Source: Chryseobacterium vrystaatense
GTDB lineage: Bacteria > Bacteroidota > Bacteroidia > Flavobacteriales > Weeksellaceae
Direction of reading: 5' to 3'
DNA length: 64,000 bases
Assembly (NCBI RefSeq): GCF_000737765.1
Contig: NZ_JPRI01000001.1
Location: 310,001 to 374,000 of the forward strand
In this document: in pieces, positions 36,562-46,255 of the stretch
How the letters are laid out: every line of letters begins with the position of its first letter
Position numbering within the stretch: position 1 is the first letter of the stretch
Notes under the pieces: generated by a model
Databases searched by the model: none
The model's input: only the letters and a program-made list of their open reading frames with translations
Told to the model about the DNA's origin: nothing
Position numbers and translations under genes: made by a program

Positions 36562-38135
36562 AAAAATTTCAATTCAAATATGCAAATATACTAAGCTGGA
36601 TTATTGTTATTGGCTCAGTATTTATGGGGTATATTGTTTATTCAAATCTCGATAAAGGTTTCATTTTTAACGATGAAGCTTTCTATCTCTTCCATTATAG
36701 AAATCATGACAGTTTACCCACCATAGACTCTACCAATTTTTACAGAATTTTCAAATTTCTTTATACCGAAAATATATATCAGTTCAGAGTAACAACTTAT
36801 ATTTTATTAAACACTTCTACGTTCCTCCTCTACTTCTTTGCAAGTAAATATTACCAACTTAAAGTCAATCCTTTTTTAATTAGTTTTCTTGGAATTACAA
36901 TTAATTTTCTAAGCTGGGGAATCAGTAATATCGTTTTGCATCAGTATATTGGTAATACAATACTCATCAATCTTTCCTTAACACTGCTATTGGCTTACCT
37001 CATTTACAATAAATTAATTCCCCTTATTATCTCCGGATTTTGCCTGGGAATACTACTGTTTAACGGCATTCCGCATACCATCGTAATTATTCCAATTACA
37101 GCCTTTTTATTATTTAATTTTTGGAAGAAAGACAAAAGAGTACTCTTTTACATGATCGCAGGAGGTTTGTTGGGGATTGCTTTCTACTTCATGTTTATTG
37201 AAAGCTTTTCAAAATTTATTTCGCAATTTGAATGGATCAAATATTACAAACAATTCCACACCAAACAGCATCCCAAAAGATTTTATATATTGTGGATTTT
37301 AAAAGTGACAGGATTTATATTTGTCCCTACTTTACTGCTCATCGGATATTTACATAAATTTTCAAAGAATAAGATCCAACACACCAACTACATCCTGATA
37401 TTTTTGGGATTTGTCTTTGTTATCTCATTCCTTTTCTATTCTTCAGTTTATATCAATTACGTTCTTTTGGCAGTCCTTATTTACAGATATTTTCTGGAAG
37501 ATGTAAGTATTGAAAAGAAAACAATGCTTGTTGTTTTTTCTCTGATTCCTTTCGGACTTTCTTTTGGATCGGGAGCCTACTTTGAAGTAAGAGGTACCTT
37601 ATATAATATCTACCTGTATCTTGCTCTGGCGATTATTATTTTATCCATTTATAAAGTAAAAGTATATGCTGTTTTAGTGGTTCTTTTTGTTTATCAATAT
37701 TTGGTTTTCCCCAATATACTGACGGAAAGAGGCTGGAAAAATTTCATTTTTACAGAACAGACGGAAAAAATTCAGATCAGTGGATATAACCTGTTTATAG
37801 ATAAAGAAAGGAAAAAAGATATTGAAGACCTTCGCCCTTATCTTCAAAATCAGGAAGACGTTATTTATTCACATAATCAACTGATGGGTTATTTATATAT
37901 TTTAAAGGCAAAGCCACCCATTTATTATTATTTTACTTTAAAAGATTACGTTAAATTTATTCTGGAAAAGGAACATAAAAAACCAGATAACTGTATTTAT
38001 CTCGAAAGTAATGACTATCCTTTCCAGTCTAAAGAAATTGTACCTCTACAATTTGTAGAGCATCCGGAAAAATTTAAAATAGTAAAAGCAGGAAGATTTA
38101 CATTATACCTTCCGTCAAATTATCAAAAAAAATAA
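36558..38135 (+). CDS. Integral-membrane protein, GT-C-like glycosyltransferase
   Basis: A 525-residue protein with about ten or eleven membrane helices. After the first helix comes an acidic pair in FNDEAFYLFHY (Asp39, Glu40), the position where GT-C enzymes of the PMT/ArnT type carry a catalytic acid in the first periplasmic loop. The C-terminal 130 residues are a soluble part, probably periplasmic. It may use a polyprenyl-phosphate sugar, perhaps from the GtrB-like gene at 33031, to modify the chain outside. The family is not certain by eye, and a flippase or polymerase is a weaker alternative. Confidence 0.7.
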   Translation: MKKFQFKYANILSWIIVIGSVFMGYIVYSNLDKGFIFNDEAFYLFHYRNHDSLPTIDSTNFYRIFKFLYTENIYQFRVTTYILLNTSTFLLYFFASKYYQLKVNPFLISFLGITINFLSWGISNIVLHQYIGNTILINLSLTLLLAYLIYNKLIPLIISGFCLGILLFNGIPHTIVIIPITAFLLFNFWKKDKRVLFYMIAGGLLGIAFYFMFIESFSKFISQFEWIKYYKQFHTKQHPKRFYILWILKVTGFIFVPTLLLIGYLHKFSKNKIQHTNYILIFLGFVFVISFLFYSSVYINYVLLAVLIYRYFLEDVSIEKKTMLVVFSLIPFGLSFGSGAYFEVRGTLYNIYLYLALAIIILSIYKVKVYAVLVVLFVYQYLVFPNILTERGWKNFIFTEQTEKIQISGYNLFIDKERKKDIEDLRPYLQNQEDVIYSHNQLMGYLYILKAKPPIYYYFTLKDYVKFILEKEHKKPDNCIYLESNDYPFQSKEIVPLQFVEHPEKFKIVKAGRFTLYLPSNYQKK

Positions 38136-38140
38136 AATAC

Positions 38141-39937
38141 ATGTGTGGAATAGCCGGAATTATTGCTGACAATGCAAGAAACTATCAGGAAGAAATTCAG
38201 AAAATGACGGATTCTATGATCCATCGTGGTCCTGATTCTTCGCACTATGAATTTTACGACAATGCTGCGTTAGGCCATCGGAGGCTCTCAATCATAGATC
38301 TTTCTGACAATGGTAAACAACCGATGTTTTCCAATACAAAGAATGAATGCATTGTTCTTAATGGCGAAATCTATGGATACCTGGATATCAAAAAGAATTA
38401 TGCAGAATATCCTTATCATGGAAGTTCAGACACAGAAGTAATTCTGGCCATGTATCAGAGAAAGCAGGAAAACCTCATCCACGACCTTCCCGGAATGTTT
38501 GCCTTTGCCATCTGGGACGATCAGAAGAAACAGCTTTTCTGTGCAAGAGACCGTTTTGGCGAAAAGCCTTTCTACTACGCGATAGGAAATAACAATGAAT
38601 TTATTTTCGCGTCAGAAATAAAGGCTATTTTAGCTTCCGGACTTATCCAGCCAAAAGTAAGTACGGATGCTGTCGCTCATTATCTGCAGTACGGCTATGT
38701 AAGTACATACCAAAGTATTTACAGTAATATTTTCACACTCCCTCCTGCTCATCAACTGACGTGGCAAAGTGGCAAAGTTACAGTTTCAAGGTATTACAGT
38801 CTTCCTTCGAAAGACAGGGTACTCAGTCTCTCTGATGCTAAAGAAGAATTTATGTATCTTCTTAAAAATGCAGTCAAAAAACAGCTCATTGCAGATGTAG
38901 AAGTGGGAAGCTTCCTAAGCGGAGGTTTAGATTCTTCGTCTATAGTAGCTTTGGTGGATGAATTTCTGCCACACCAGACCACCATCAGCTTTGGATATGA
39001 TCACAAAGACAGCGAACTTAAATTTGCAAAGGAAATTGCAGATAAATACAATACCAATCACCGCGAAGTACACGAGCAGAAGGGTGATCTGGCAGAATCA
39101 TTACTCAAAATATCTCCATTCTTAGACGAACCTTTTGCTGACACTTCTTATCTTCCGCATTACGAGATCTGCAGAAATGCAAAGAAAAGTCTTACTGTAG
39201 CCCTTTCAGGAGATGTAGGTGACGAGCTGTTCGGAGGTTATCATTTCTATACTGTCGAAAATAAATTAAAAAATCATTTCAGCTATAGAAATATCATAGC
39301 CCAATTTGGACTGAAGCTGTATCAAAAGGCAAGACAAACCTCCTTTCTTACCCAGCAGAATATAAAATTCTCCTCCATTCTGGATTTTCATCTTAATTAT
39401 GTAAGAAATGACTTCAGTAAAGAAGAACGGAATCTACTGGGATTGACATCCGATTATAAGCAAGGCTATAGTTTCAATCCAAATCCTGATTCGTTAAATG
39501 ATATTATGAGAGTGGATCTGGAACATTATGTACCTGGAAATATGATGGTGAAGTCCGATAGAATGGCTATGGCCAATTCTCTGGAAGTGAGAACACCGTT
39601 CCTTGACCTGGATTTTGCCGAATTCTGTATTCAATTGCCTGATCAACTCAAACTGACAGATGATCATGATAAAATCATTCTGCGGGAAACGATGGGAAGC
39701 TATTGGACAGAAACGATAAGAAAACGTCATAAACAAGGTTTCGGAATGAGCGTCAAAAGCTGGTTTTCCGAAGATAATCTGGTCAAACTTTCCGATGACC
39801 TTCTTAAAAACCGCGATCAGAAAATTTTCAATTACGTTGATTTCGATGCCGCTCAAAAATTTCTTGTCAAAGACCATAAACACTGGAATCTTCTTCAACT
39901 TGCTCTTTGGGCCCATAACAACCAATCTGTATTATAA
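38141..39937 (+). CDS. asnB: Asparagine-synthase-like glutamine amidotransferase
   Basis: A 598-residue class II amidotransferase. Cys2 in MCGIAG is the glutaminase nucleophile; RGPD (29-32) and HRRLSIIDLS (46-55) belong to the glutaminase domain. The synthetase domain has the PP-loop SGGLDSSS (260-267) and later SGDVGDELFGGY. Free asparagine synthesis is possible, but genes of this kind in polysaccharide loci often transfer ammonia to a sugar carboxylate. With ugd present, amidation of a hexuronic acid is a sensible hypothesis. It is 5 bases after the membrane protein gene and one base overlaps the next GT2. Confidence 0.88.
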   Translation: MCGIAGIIADNARNYQEEIQKMTDSMIHRGPDSSHYEFYDNAALGHRRLSIIDLSDNGKQPMFSNTKNECIVLNGEIYGYLDIKKNYAEYPYHGSSDTEVILAMYQRKQENLIHDLPGMFAFAIWDDQKKQLFCARDRFGEKPFYYAIGNNNEFIFASEIKAILASGLIQPKVSTDAVAHYLQYGYVSTYQSIYSNIFTLPPAHQLTWQSGKVTVSRYYSLPSKDRVLSLSDAKEEFMYLLKNAVKKQLIADVEVGSFLSGGLDSSSIVALVDEFLPHQTTISFGYDHKDSELKFAKEIADKYNTNHREVHEQKGDLAESLLKISPFLDEPFADTSYLPHYEICRNAKKSLTVALSGDVGDELFGGYHFYTVENKLKNHFSYRNIIAQFGLKLYQKARQTSFLTQQNIKFSSILDFHLNYVRNDFSKEERNLLGLTSDYKQGYSFNPNPDSLNDIMRVDLEHYVPGNMMVKSDRMAMANSLEVRTPFLDLDFAEFCIQLPDQLKLTDDHDKIILRETMGSYWTETIRKRHKQGFGMSVKSWFSEDNLVKLSDDLLKNRDQKIFNYVDFDAAQKFLVKDHKHWNLLQLALWAHNNQSVL

Positions 39938-40875
39938 TGCTTGATATTTCCGTAATCATCCCCGTATATAACGCTTCGGAATTTTTAGAAAAATCTGTGG
40001 CTTCTGCATTGCAGTTTGACGAAGTAAAAGAAATCATTTTGGCCGAAGATCAATCTACGGATAATTCACTGGAAATCTGCCAAAAATTAGCAGACCAATA
40101 TACCAGAATAAAACTGTTTCAACATCCTGACAAAGGAAATCACGGAGCTGCTGCCACAAGAAATCTGGGTATCGAAAAATCATCAGGGAGCTTCATTGCC
40201 TTTCTTGATGCTGATGATTACTATCTTCCCAATAGATTTGAAGCAGAAAAGAAAATATTTGGCGACTCAAAGGTTGAAGGTGTTTTCGGTGCTGTTTCCA
40301 TTGAGTATTTAACCGAAAAAGGTAAGCAGGAATTTCAGTCTAAATTTAATAATGCTTCTCTTACTACAGTTAATTATCCAGCTGAAGGGCAAGACGTATT
40401 TAAAGGACTTTTAGGTTTAACACCTAAAACTTTCGGCACCTTTTTTCACCTTAATGCGCTTACCGTAAGAAAATCAACTCTACAAAAAAACAAGTTAAAA
40501 TTTAATGAAATTCTGCGTGTTCACCAGGATTCAGATTTTATTATTAAACTGGCTTACCACTCTTACCTGAAGTCGGGAATTATAGATGTGGCAACCGGCG
40601 TGAGAGGTATTCACGATGACAACAGAATAACCAAGATCGTCAAATATTCTCCGCAGTATAACGAAAGACAGTTTCTTTTTTGGAACTCTTTATATGAATG
40701 GTCAAAACAAAACAAAATAGATCATGATGCAGCTCAGCACATTGATCTTCAGAAAAAAGCTTTTGAACTTTCTGTAAAAAAGGGATTTTCAAAAACAGCG
40801 GCAATTTTCATGGCAATAGTCAGAAATCCAAAGATTCTGAAAACAAAATACCGATTCACTTATACCCACTCATGA
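39937..40875 (+). CDS. GT2 glycosyltransferase, first of three related copies
   Basis: A 312-residue GT-A enzyme starting MLDISVIIPVYNASEFLEKSV, with EDQSTDN (about 33-39), NHGAAATRNLGIEKSSG and IAFLDADDYYLPNRF holding the DxD motif (about 90-92). The RVHQDSDFIIKL segment fits the catalytic base. The framework, including the phrase DADDY(Y/F)LPNRF and GIHDDNRITK, is shared with the genes at 41917 and 42958, though this copy is more distant. It overlaps the acyltransferase gene by 4 bases. Confidence 0.92.
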   Translation: MLDISVIIPVYNASEFLEKSVASALQFDEVKEIILAEDQSTDNSLEICQKLADQYTRIKLFQHPDKGNHGAAATRNLGIEKSSGSFIAFLDADDYYLPNRFEAEKKIFGDSKVEGVFGAVSIEYLTEKGKQEFQSKFNNASLTTVNYPAEGQDVFKGLLGLTPKTFGTFFHLNALTVRKSTLQKNKLKFNEILRVHQDSDFIIKLAYHSYLKSGIIDVATGVRGIHDDNRITKIVKYSPQYNERQFLFWNSLYEWSKQNKIDHDAAQHIDLQKKAFELSVKKGFSKTAAIFMAIVRNPKILKTKYRFTYTHS

Positions 40876-41870
40876 AACTCAATAACCTACAGATATTAAG
40901 AGGGATATCGGCCCTTCTAGTGTGCTGTTTTCATTTCTCAGCATATCTCAATTTTGAGGGATTTCCTCTTGGAGATATTTTGTTCAGAAGAGGCAGCATA
41001 GGAGTCAGTATCTTTTTTGTAATCAGTGGGTTTATCATGGCCTTTACGACTCTGAAAAAGGATTTCAGCATTAATACGACCAAAGAGATTATTTTATTTT
41101 ATAAACGTCGAATCATCAGAATTGTTCCGCTTTATTTTCTGCTTTCCGCAGCCTGGATGATTATAGGAGGCAGCCTGATGCTTTACTTTCATGGAGAAGG
41201 CTTTAAAAGGTTTATCCATTCAGTCTTTTTTCTTCCACAAAAAAACACATTTCCAGTCCTTTATTTGGGGTGGTCTCTCAATTACGAAATGTTCTTTTAT
41301 CTGATATTCGGTTTGTCGTTACTTTTTAGAAAGACACGATATACTTTTATCATAGCATTTTTTACTTTAAGTTATATCACAGGACTTATGTATCCTCCAT
41401 CAAGTGCCTACCTGCAGATGGTTACCAGCCCAATGAACTTATATTTTGTGATAGGTATAATGTTTGCCCTTTTACTGAATAAGGTTTCCGTCAATAGAAA
41501 CTGGGCAACGGTGCTTTCCAGCATTGGTATTTTATCGTTTACAGCTATTTTATTCAATATTATTCATGTGTCCGATACCTTGTGGATACTATTGATCGTT
41601 TCACTATTTGTTTTCTCTTTTTTGCTGTTTGACTACACCTTTCATTTTAAAGGAAATCGGTTTTTGATTTTCTTAGGAGACATCTCTTACTCATTATATC
41701 TTTCACATCCTTTTGTAGAGCTTTTCTTTCGAAAATTCAAAGTGGATGGCTATCTTAATATTCCCTACTTTATAGTAAAAATTATTATCGTAATTGGTTT
41801 CGCAGCATTTTTATATTATTTCGTAGAGAAAAAAATAACCGAATATTTAAAAATAAAATTAAAAGCTTAG
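40872..41870 (+). CDS. Acyltransferase 3 family protein
   Basis: A 332-residue membrane acyltransferase of the OafA/NodX type, usually O-acetylating surface sugars. It begins LQILRGISALLVCCFHFS, with the conserved Arg and His of the first helix region, then RGSIGVSIFFVISGFIMAF, the second signature. About ten membrane helices follow. No C-terminal SGNH domain is attached, so it represents the single-domain form. It sits between two glycosyltransferase genes, which suggests it decorates the repeat unit. Confidence 0.92.
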   Translation: MKLNNLQILRGISALLVCCFHFSAYLNFEGFPLGDILFRRGSIGVSIFFVISGFIMAFTTLKKDFSINTTKEIILFYKRRIIRIVPLYFLLSAAWMIIGGSLMLYFHGEGFKRFIHSVFFLPQKNTFPVLYLGWSLNYEMFFYLIFGLSLLFRKTRYTFIIAFFTLSYITGLMYPPSSAYLQMVTSPMNLYFVIGIMFALLLNKVSVNRNWATVLSSIGILSFTAILFNIIHVSDTLWILLIVSLFVFSFLLFDYTFHFKGNRFLIFLGDISYSLYLSHPFVELFFRKFKVDGYLNIPYFIVKIIIVIGFAAFLYYFVEKKITEYLKIKLKA

Positions 41871-41916
41871 GCTAAATATAGTATAAAAACACAACTGTAA
41901 TTTAATTAACAGACAG

Positions 41917-42867
41917 ATGAAGATGAAAATATCCGTAATAATTCCCGTTTATAATGCAGAGAAATTCGTTTCTCATGCTGTAGAATCTGCCCTTCAGTTT
42001 GAAGAAGTATATGAAGTGATTTTGGTGGAAGACCAATCTCCAGACAATGCTCTCCAAATATGCATTGGGCTTGCAGAAAAACACGACAGAGTAAAATTTT
42101 TTCAACATTCCGACAAAGGGAACCATGGTGCCAGTGTCAGCAGAAATCTTGGTATGGAAAAGGCTTCCGGTGATTTTCTGGCTTTTCTGGATGCTGATGA
42201 TTATTTTCTCCCTAACCGCTTTGATGCAGAGAAAGAGCTTTTCAAAAATCCTGAAGTAGAGGGTGTTTACGGCGCCCTTGGTGTACATTATTATTCTGAA
42301 AAAGCCAGAGAGCAATATTACAGAGTATTCATGGATAAACTTACTACAGTGTACAAAAAGCATAGTCCTAAAGATGTTTTTTACGGACAGATCCACATGC
42401 TTGGTACCTTTGGTCTGTTCAGCATTGATACACTTACTCTCCGCAGAGAATCTCTGATTAAAAAAATGGATATCCTTTTTAAAAGCCATTTGAAACTTCA
42501 TGAAGATACCGAATTTCTGCTTCGTCTTTCTTACTACCTTGATCTGTATCCGGGAAGCATTGATAGAGCGGTTGCCATCCGGGGAGTTCATGAGCATAAC
42601 AGAATAACCAAAGTGGATACCCGAGTGGTAGATCCCGCGATCTCCAGAACTTTATTATGGAAAGAAATTGATAATTGGGCGCAGACTGAAGACTCTATTC
42701 CTGAGGAAGCTAAAATCCACATAAAAAGAATGCTGCGCAGTTTTGAAATTGCCAAAGCTCCCACTTTGAAAAAATGGGGAATGGTAATCAAATATTTGAT
42801 CACCGATTACAGAAGTATAAGATCCGGTTTGTATAATGTTAATTTTAAACGTTCTTTAATTCCTTAA
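41917..42867 (+). CDS. GT2 glycosyltransferase, second of three related copies
   Basis: A 316-residue GT-A enzyme with start ISVIIPVYNAEKFVSHAVES, VEDQSPDNALQICI, SVSRNLGMEKASGDFLAFLDADDYFLPNRFDAEKEL (read in parts, DxD at about 92-94). Over most of its length it is the same, residue for residue by eye, as the following gene at 42958, including GVYGALGVHYYS, LTTVYK.HSPKDVF and the C-terminal KYLITDY.SIRSGLYN. The two are a recent tandem duplication. Substrate unknown. Confidence 0.93.
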   Translation: MKMKISVIIPVYNAEKFVSHAVESALQFEEVYEVILVEDQSPDNALQICIGLAEKHDRVKFFQHSDKGNHGASVSRNLGMEKASGDFLAFLDADDYFLPNRFDAEKELFKNPEVEGVYGALGVHYYSEKAREQYYRVFMDKLTTVYKKHSPKDVFYGQIHMLGTFGLFSIDTLTLRRESLIKKMDILFKSHLKLHEDTEFLLRLSYYLDLYPGSIDRAVAIRGVHEHNRITKVDTRVVDPAISRTLLWKEIDNWAQTEDSIPEEAKIHIKRMLRSFEIAKAPTLKKWGMVIKYLITDYRSIRSGLYNVNFKRSLIP

Positions 42868-42926
42868 CATAATACACACTACCTAACATAATGAAAATAA
42901 AACACATATCAAAAATTATACTTCGC

Positions 42927-42934
42927 TATATTTG
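42927..42934 (+). promoter_or_regulatory. Candidate -7 element for the 42958 gene
   Basis: TATATTTG, a full TAnnTTTG match, 23 bases before the ATG. No -33 element is visible. It would give the third copy its own start point. Confidence 0.4.
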
Positions 42935-42957
42935 CCATTGAAAATTTCAATAATAAA

Positions 42958-43899
42958 ATGAAAATCTCAGTAATAATCCCCGTTTATAATGCTGAAAAAT
43001 TTGTTTCTCAGGCCGTAGAATCAGCACTGCAATTTGATGAAGTGCATGAGGTGATCCTGATAGAAGACAAATCCCCGGATAATGCACTCCAAATATGTAT
43101 ACAGCTTGCCGAAAAACACAGCAGAGTGCAGCTCTATCAGCATCCGGATAAGGAAAACCATGGAGCAGGTCCCAGCAGAAATTTGGGAATAGAAAAATCT
43201 ACAGGAGATTTCATTGCTTTCCTTGACGCAGATGATTATTTCCTTCCCAACCGATTTGATGCAGAAAAAGAACTTTTCAAAAACCCTGAAGTAGAAGGTG
43301 TTTACGGTGCCCTTGGTGTACATTACTACTCACAAAGAGCAAAGGAGCAGTATTACAATTTATTTGAGGACAAGCTTACTACTGTTTATAAAAGACACAG
43401 TCCAAAAGATGTTTTTCTTGGACAAATCTATATGCTCGGAAGTTTCGGGCTTTTTACCATTGATACGCTGACGATCCGTCGTGAGTCACTCATGAAAAAA
43501 ATGCAGGTTTTATTCAGAACAAATCTCAGGCTGCACCAGGATACTGAATTTTTTTTCCGGCTCTCCTTCTATCTGGATCTTTATCCCGGAATTCTGGATG
43601 AAGCTGTTGCTATAAGAGGGGTTCATGAAAATAACCGCATTACTCAGGTAGATTCTAAAAAAATAAATCCCGCCAGTACCAGGGTTTTGTTATGGAAAGA
43701 AGTGTACACATGGGCCAGTCATGAACAAAAAATACCCGATAATGTAAGACAACATATCAGAAGGATGTATCAAAGCTTTCAGATTGGTAATGCACCTACC
43801 GTGAAAAAATGGGGAATGATTCTGAAATATCTGATCACAGATTATAAGAGCATCCGTTCGGGGCTTTATAATATTAATTTCAGAAAGCGCTTATTTTGA
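42958..43899 (+). CDS. GT2 glycosyltransferase, third of three related copies
   Basis: A 313-residue GT-A enzyme, closest relative in the window of the gene directly before it. Differences are scattered, with a few more in the acceptor region (for example LFEDKLTTVYKRHSPKDVF and RTNLRLHQDTEFFFRL), so the two may prefer different acceptors. It ends in a 9-base overlap with the convergent SGNH gene, with no terminator between, so the two transcripts run into each other. Confidence 0.93.
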   Translation: MKISVIIPVYNAEKFVSQAVESALQFDEVHEVILIEDKSPDNALQICIQLAEKHSRVQLYQHPDKENHGAGPSRNLGIEKSTGDFIAFLDADDYFLPNRFDAEKELFKNPEVEGVYGALGVHYYSQRAKEQYYNLFEDKLTTVYKRHSPKDVFLGQIYMLGSFGLFTIDTLTIRRESLMKKMQVLFRTNLRLHQDTEFFFRLSFYLDLYPGILDEAVAIRGVHENNRITQVDSKKINPASTRVLLWKEVYTWASHEQKIPDNVRQHIRRMYQSFQIGNAPTVKKWGMILKYLITDYKSIRSGLYNINFRKRLF

Positions 43900-44817
43900 T
43901 TTTTTTCGGTCTGCTGCTATAATAGAATCTGCGATTTGTGAACTAAGTACTTTACTGGATTCTTTATACATATGATTTCCGTCTGTATAAACATAATCAT
44001 CAGGACGGTTAGAAAAGTCATAAAATTTTATCTGCTTTTTCCCGGAGAGCTCTCTCATCAGTCCGTTGAATTCCGGAAATCTTTCATTTTCAAGAGCTGT
44101 AATGTTTTTAGAAGTAGGAATGCGAACCAGGTATACTGTCCCTTTAGGCTGTAGATAGTCTATGATCTCATTCAGAGCTTTCATCCGTTTCTCAGACAGT
44201 GTATAACCATTCAGCATATCTTTATACTCCTGAGTTTTCTGAGCCGTTCTTGCCGCGATAGAGTCTTTGTTCATATCAATATTGACTTCCATCCAACCGT
44301 CTTTGTGAAGAAAGGTATTTGACCTTCCTACAGCTTCCCTGTCAAGATATATTCTAAACCAGCTTTTGTTTAGATTTTTCAGAAGATACTCATAATTGGG
44401 AGACATATTATAAAAATACATGTTCCTGAACGGCGAACTCTCTTCAGGAAAGTCCTCTGCCTTTTTCACAATATTCCTCAGTGCCAGATTCCAGGGATTC
44501 ACCGTTAGAATGAAAATGCCATTTTTAGTGTCCGGATCCAGCTTTCTTTTTAAAGCTTTGAGATAAATTTCTCCATAAGGAGACTGTACAATATTCAGTG
44601 AAAAATTATCAAAGGGAACTGATAATTTTTGTTTCAACACCTCTGGAACAACTCCCTGTACTCCTCTTGAATCTCCCAAGATAATATTCTGCGGCTTTTC
44701 AACAGCAAAATGCATGTAATTGTCATCCGTATTACCATCAGCATAAGAGCCCAAAAATAACAGGACAGCAACAATCCCGATGATATAGAATGATATTTTA
44801 AATAAAAACTTTCCCAT
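43891..44817 (-). CDS. SGNH-like membrane-anchored protein, partner of the MBOAT
   Basis: A 308-residue protein with one N-terminal membrane segment (about 7-23). IILGDSRGV (about 45-53, Ser50) matches block I of the SGNH hydrolase fold, and YTDGNHMY near the end (DxxH) matches block V. Such proteins accompany MBOAT acyltransferases, as AlgJ/AlgX or DltD do, and perform the second acyl-transfer step on the periplasmic side. It lies one base after the MBOAT gene on the same strand and is the last gene of the operon that begins with the FkbH-like gene. Not a close match to a named family. Confidence 0.75.
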   Translation of the reverse strand: MGKFLFKISFYIIGIVAVLLFLGSYADGNTDDNYMHFAVEKPQNIILGDSRGVQGVVPEVLKQKLSVPFDNFSLNIVQSPYGEIYLKALKRKLDPDTKNGIFILTVNPWNLALRNIVKKAEDFPEESSPFRNMYFYNMSPNYEYLLKNLNKSWFRIYLDREAVGRSNTFLHKDGWMEVNIDMNKDSIAARTAQKTQEYKDMLNGYTLSEKRMKALNEIIDYLQPKGTVYLVRIPTSKNITALENERFPEFNGLMRELSGKKQIKFYDFSNRPDDYVYTDGNHMYKESSKVLSSQIADSIIAADRKKSK

Positions 44818-44818
44818 A

Positions 44819-46234
44819 TTAAAACTGTTCGTAGATATAGCTGCCGTTGGAAAACACTCCGTAATACATGATGATAAAGATCAGAAAAACATAAAAGGCC
44901 CTTCTCAAAAGAGGACGAAACCGCTTGATATCAAGGCCGTGTTCCTGATCCTTATTGATCCAGTCGATTAAAATAACAATTCCTATTAACCCTAAAATTT
45001 TAATTTTGATAAACTGAGGGATTGTAAACAAAGAAAAGCTGAAAATTCTGCCATACATTCCCAAAGCACTTTTGAGATCCGGAGCTGCAAAAAGTACTAA
45101 TGCAAAACATACCATCAACATTGTCAATACCATGTTTCCCACTTCTTTAATGGTAGGAAAATTCCCCGCAATTTTTTTCTTTTTGTTCAGTTTATCCTTT
45201 ACAATCAATGGAATATAATAAAGTCCGTGAAGCAGTCCAAAAAGCACGAAGGTAAATCTTGGACCATGCCATGCCCCAATCAGCACAAAGTTGAGAATAA
45301 TAGCCGCAATAAGACCTCTTTTCCCGTGATCTCTGAACTGGATCACTAAGGGTGTAAAGACATATTCTGTAAGCCAGGAAGTAAGCGAGATATGCCACTT
45401 CCTCCAGTATTCTGCAATATTCTGTGCAAAAAGTGGAAATGCAAAGTTTTTGGTAATTTTAAATCCAAGGAGTCTTGCAAAACCTACTGCCATATCCGAA
45501 TATCCCGAAAAATCAGCATACAGTTCAAAAAGAAACAGAACAGCTCCCAGTGCAACCGTACTCCCCGACAGATGCTCATAGTTTTGGAAAATGTTTTGAG
45601 TAATGGGTGTGATACTGTTTGCTACAACCAGTTTTTTAAATGCCCCGTACAAAATCTGTCTTGCAGCGTCTGCACCAGCTTCTGCTGTGAAAACTCTTTC
45701 TTTTTTTAACTGAGGGAGCAATAATCCTCCTTTATCAATTGGACCTGAGGTCATGCTCGGAAAGAAAGCAATATAATTGAAAAGAGCCAAAGCATCTTTT
45801 TCAGGTTTCAGCTTATTATTCTTAATATCAAGAAAATAACTTACCATCCTGAAGGTATAAAAACTGATTCCCAAAGGCAAAATAATGTGAAGGGTAAGTT
45901 TGTTTTGAATACTGAACAGTTCTGCAAAGGACTCAACAAAAAATCCAAAATATTTAAAATAGAAAAGCGTTCCAATGGCTAAAATCAGACCTGAGTTGAT
46001 ATAAATCTTCTTCGCTCTGCCCTGGCTTTCACCAATTTTAAGCCCCAAATAATAGGTTACCGCAGAACTTCCGGCCAAAAGAGCCATAAATCTCCAGTCC
46101 CAGAAACCATAAAAAATATAGCTGGAAACTAATAACAGGATATTCTGCAGTTTCAGATTCTTTTTGCATACCAGCCAGTAAAGACCGAAAACGGCTATAA
46201 AAAAAAGGAAAAAAGCAATAGAGGTAAACTGCAT
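44819..46234 (-). CDS. MBOAT-family O-acyltransferase
   Basis: A 471-residue integral-membrane enzyme of the AlgI/DltB/PatA group, moving acyl groups across the inner membrane to extracellular polymers. FYGFWDWRFM (41-50), DFSGYSDMAVG (241-251), YWRKWHISLTSW (276-287) and GAWHGPRF (320-327) are the family motifs, with the catalytic His323. It follows the SDR gene at 22 bases and precedes the SGNH partner. In this operon the donor may be an acyl group carried on the ACP encoded two genes upstream; this is inference, since MBOAT donors are usually acetyl-CoA or, for DltB, a carrier-protein thioester. Confidence 0.93.
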   Translation of the reverse strand: MQFTSIAFFLFFIAVFGLYWLVCKKNLKLQNILLLVSSYIFYGFWDWRFMALLAGSSAVTYYLGLKIGESQGRAKKIYINSGLILAIGTLFYFKYFGFFVESFAELFSIQNKLTLHIILPLGISFYTFRMVSYFLDIKNNKLKPEKDALALFNYIAFFPSMTSGPIDKGGLLLPQLKKERVFTAEAGADAARQILYGAFKKLVVANSITPITQNIFQNYEHLSGSTVALGAVLFLFELYADFSGYSDMAVGFARLLGFKITKNFAFPLFAQNIAEYWRKWHISLTSWLTEYVFTPLVIQFRDHGKRGLIAAIILNFVLIGAWHGPRFTFVLFGLLHGLYYIPLIVKDKLNKKKKIAGNFPTIKEVGNMVLTMLMVCFALVLFAAPDLKSALGMYGRIFSFSLFTIPQFIKIKILGLIGIVILIDWINKDQEHGLDIKRFRPLLRRAFYVFLIFIIMYYGVFSNGSYIYEQF

Positions 46235-46255
46235 TGATCTTTGTTTAAAATATCA

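Noticed and set aside
45392..45709. Plus-strand frame of 105 residues opposite the MBOAT gene
   Set aside because: Cys-rich antisense frame without a family match, inside a well-supported gene.
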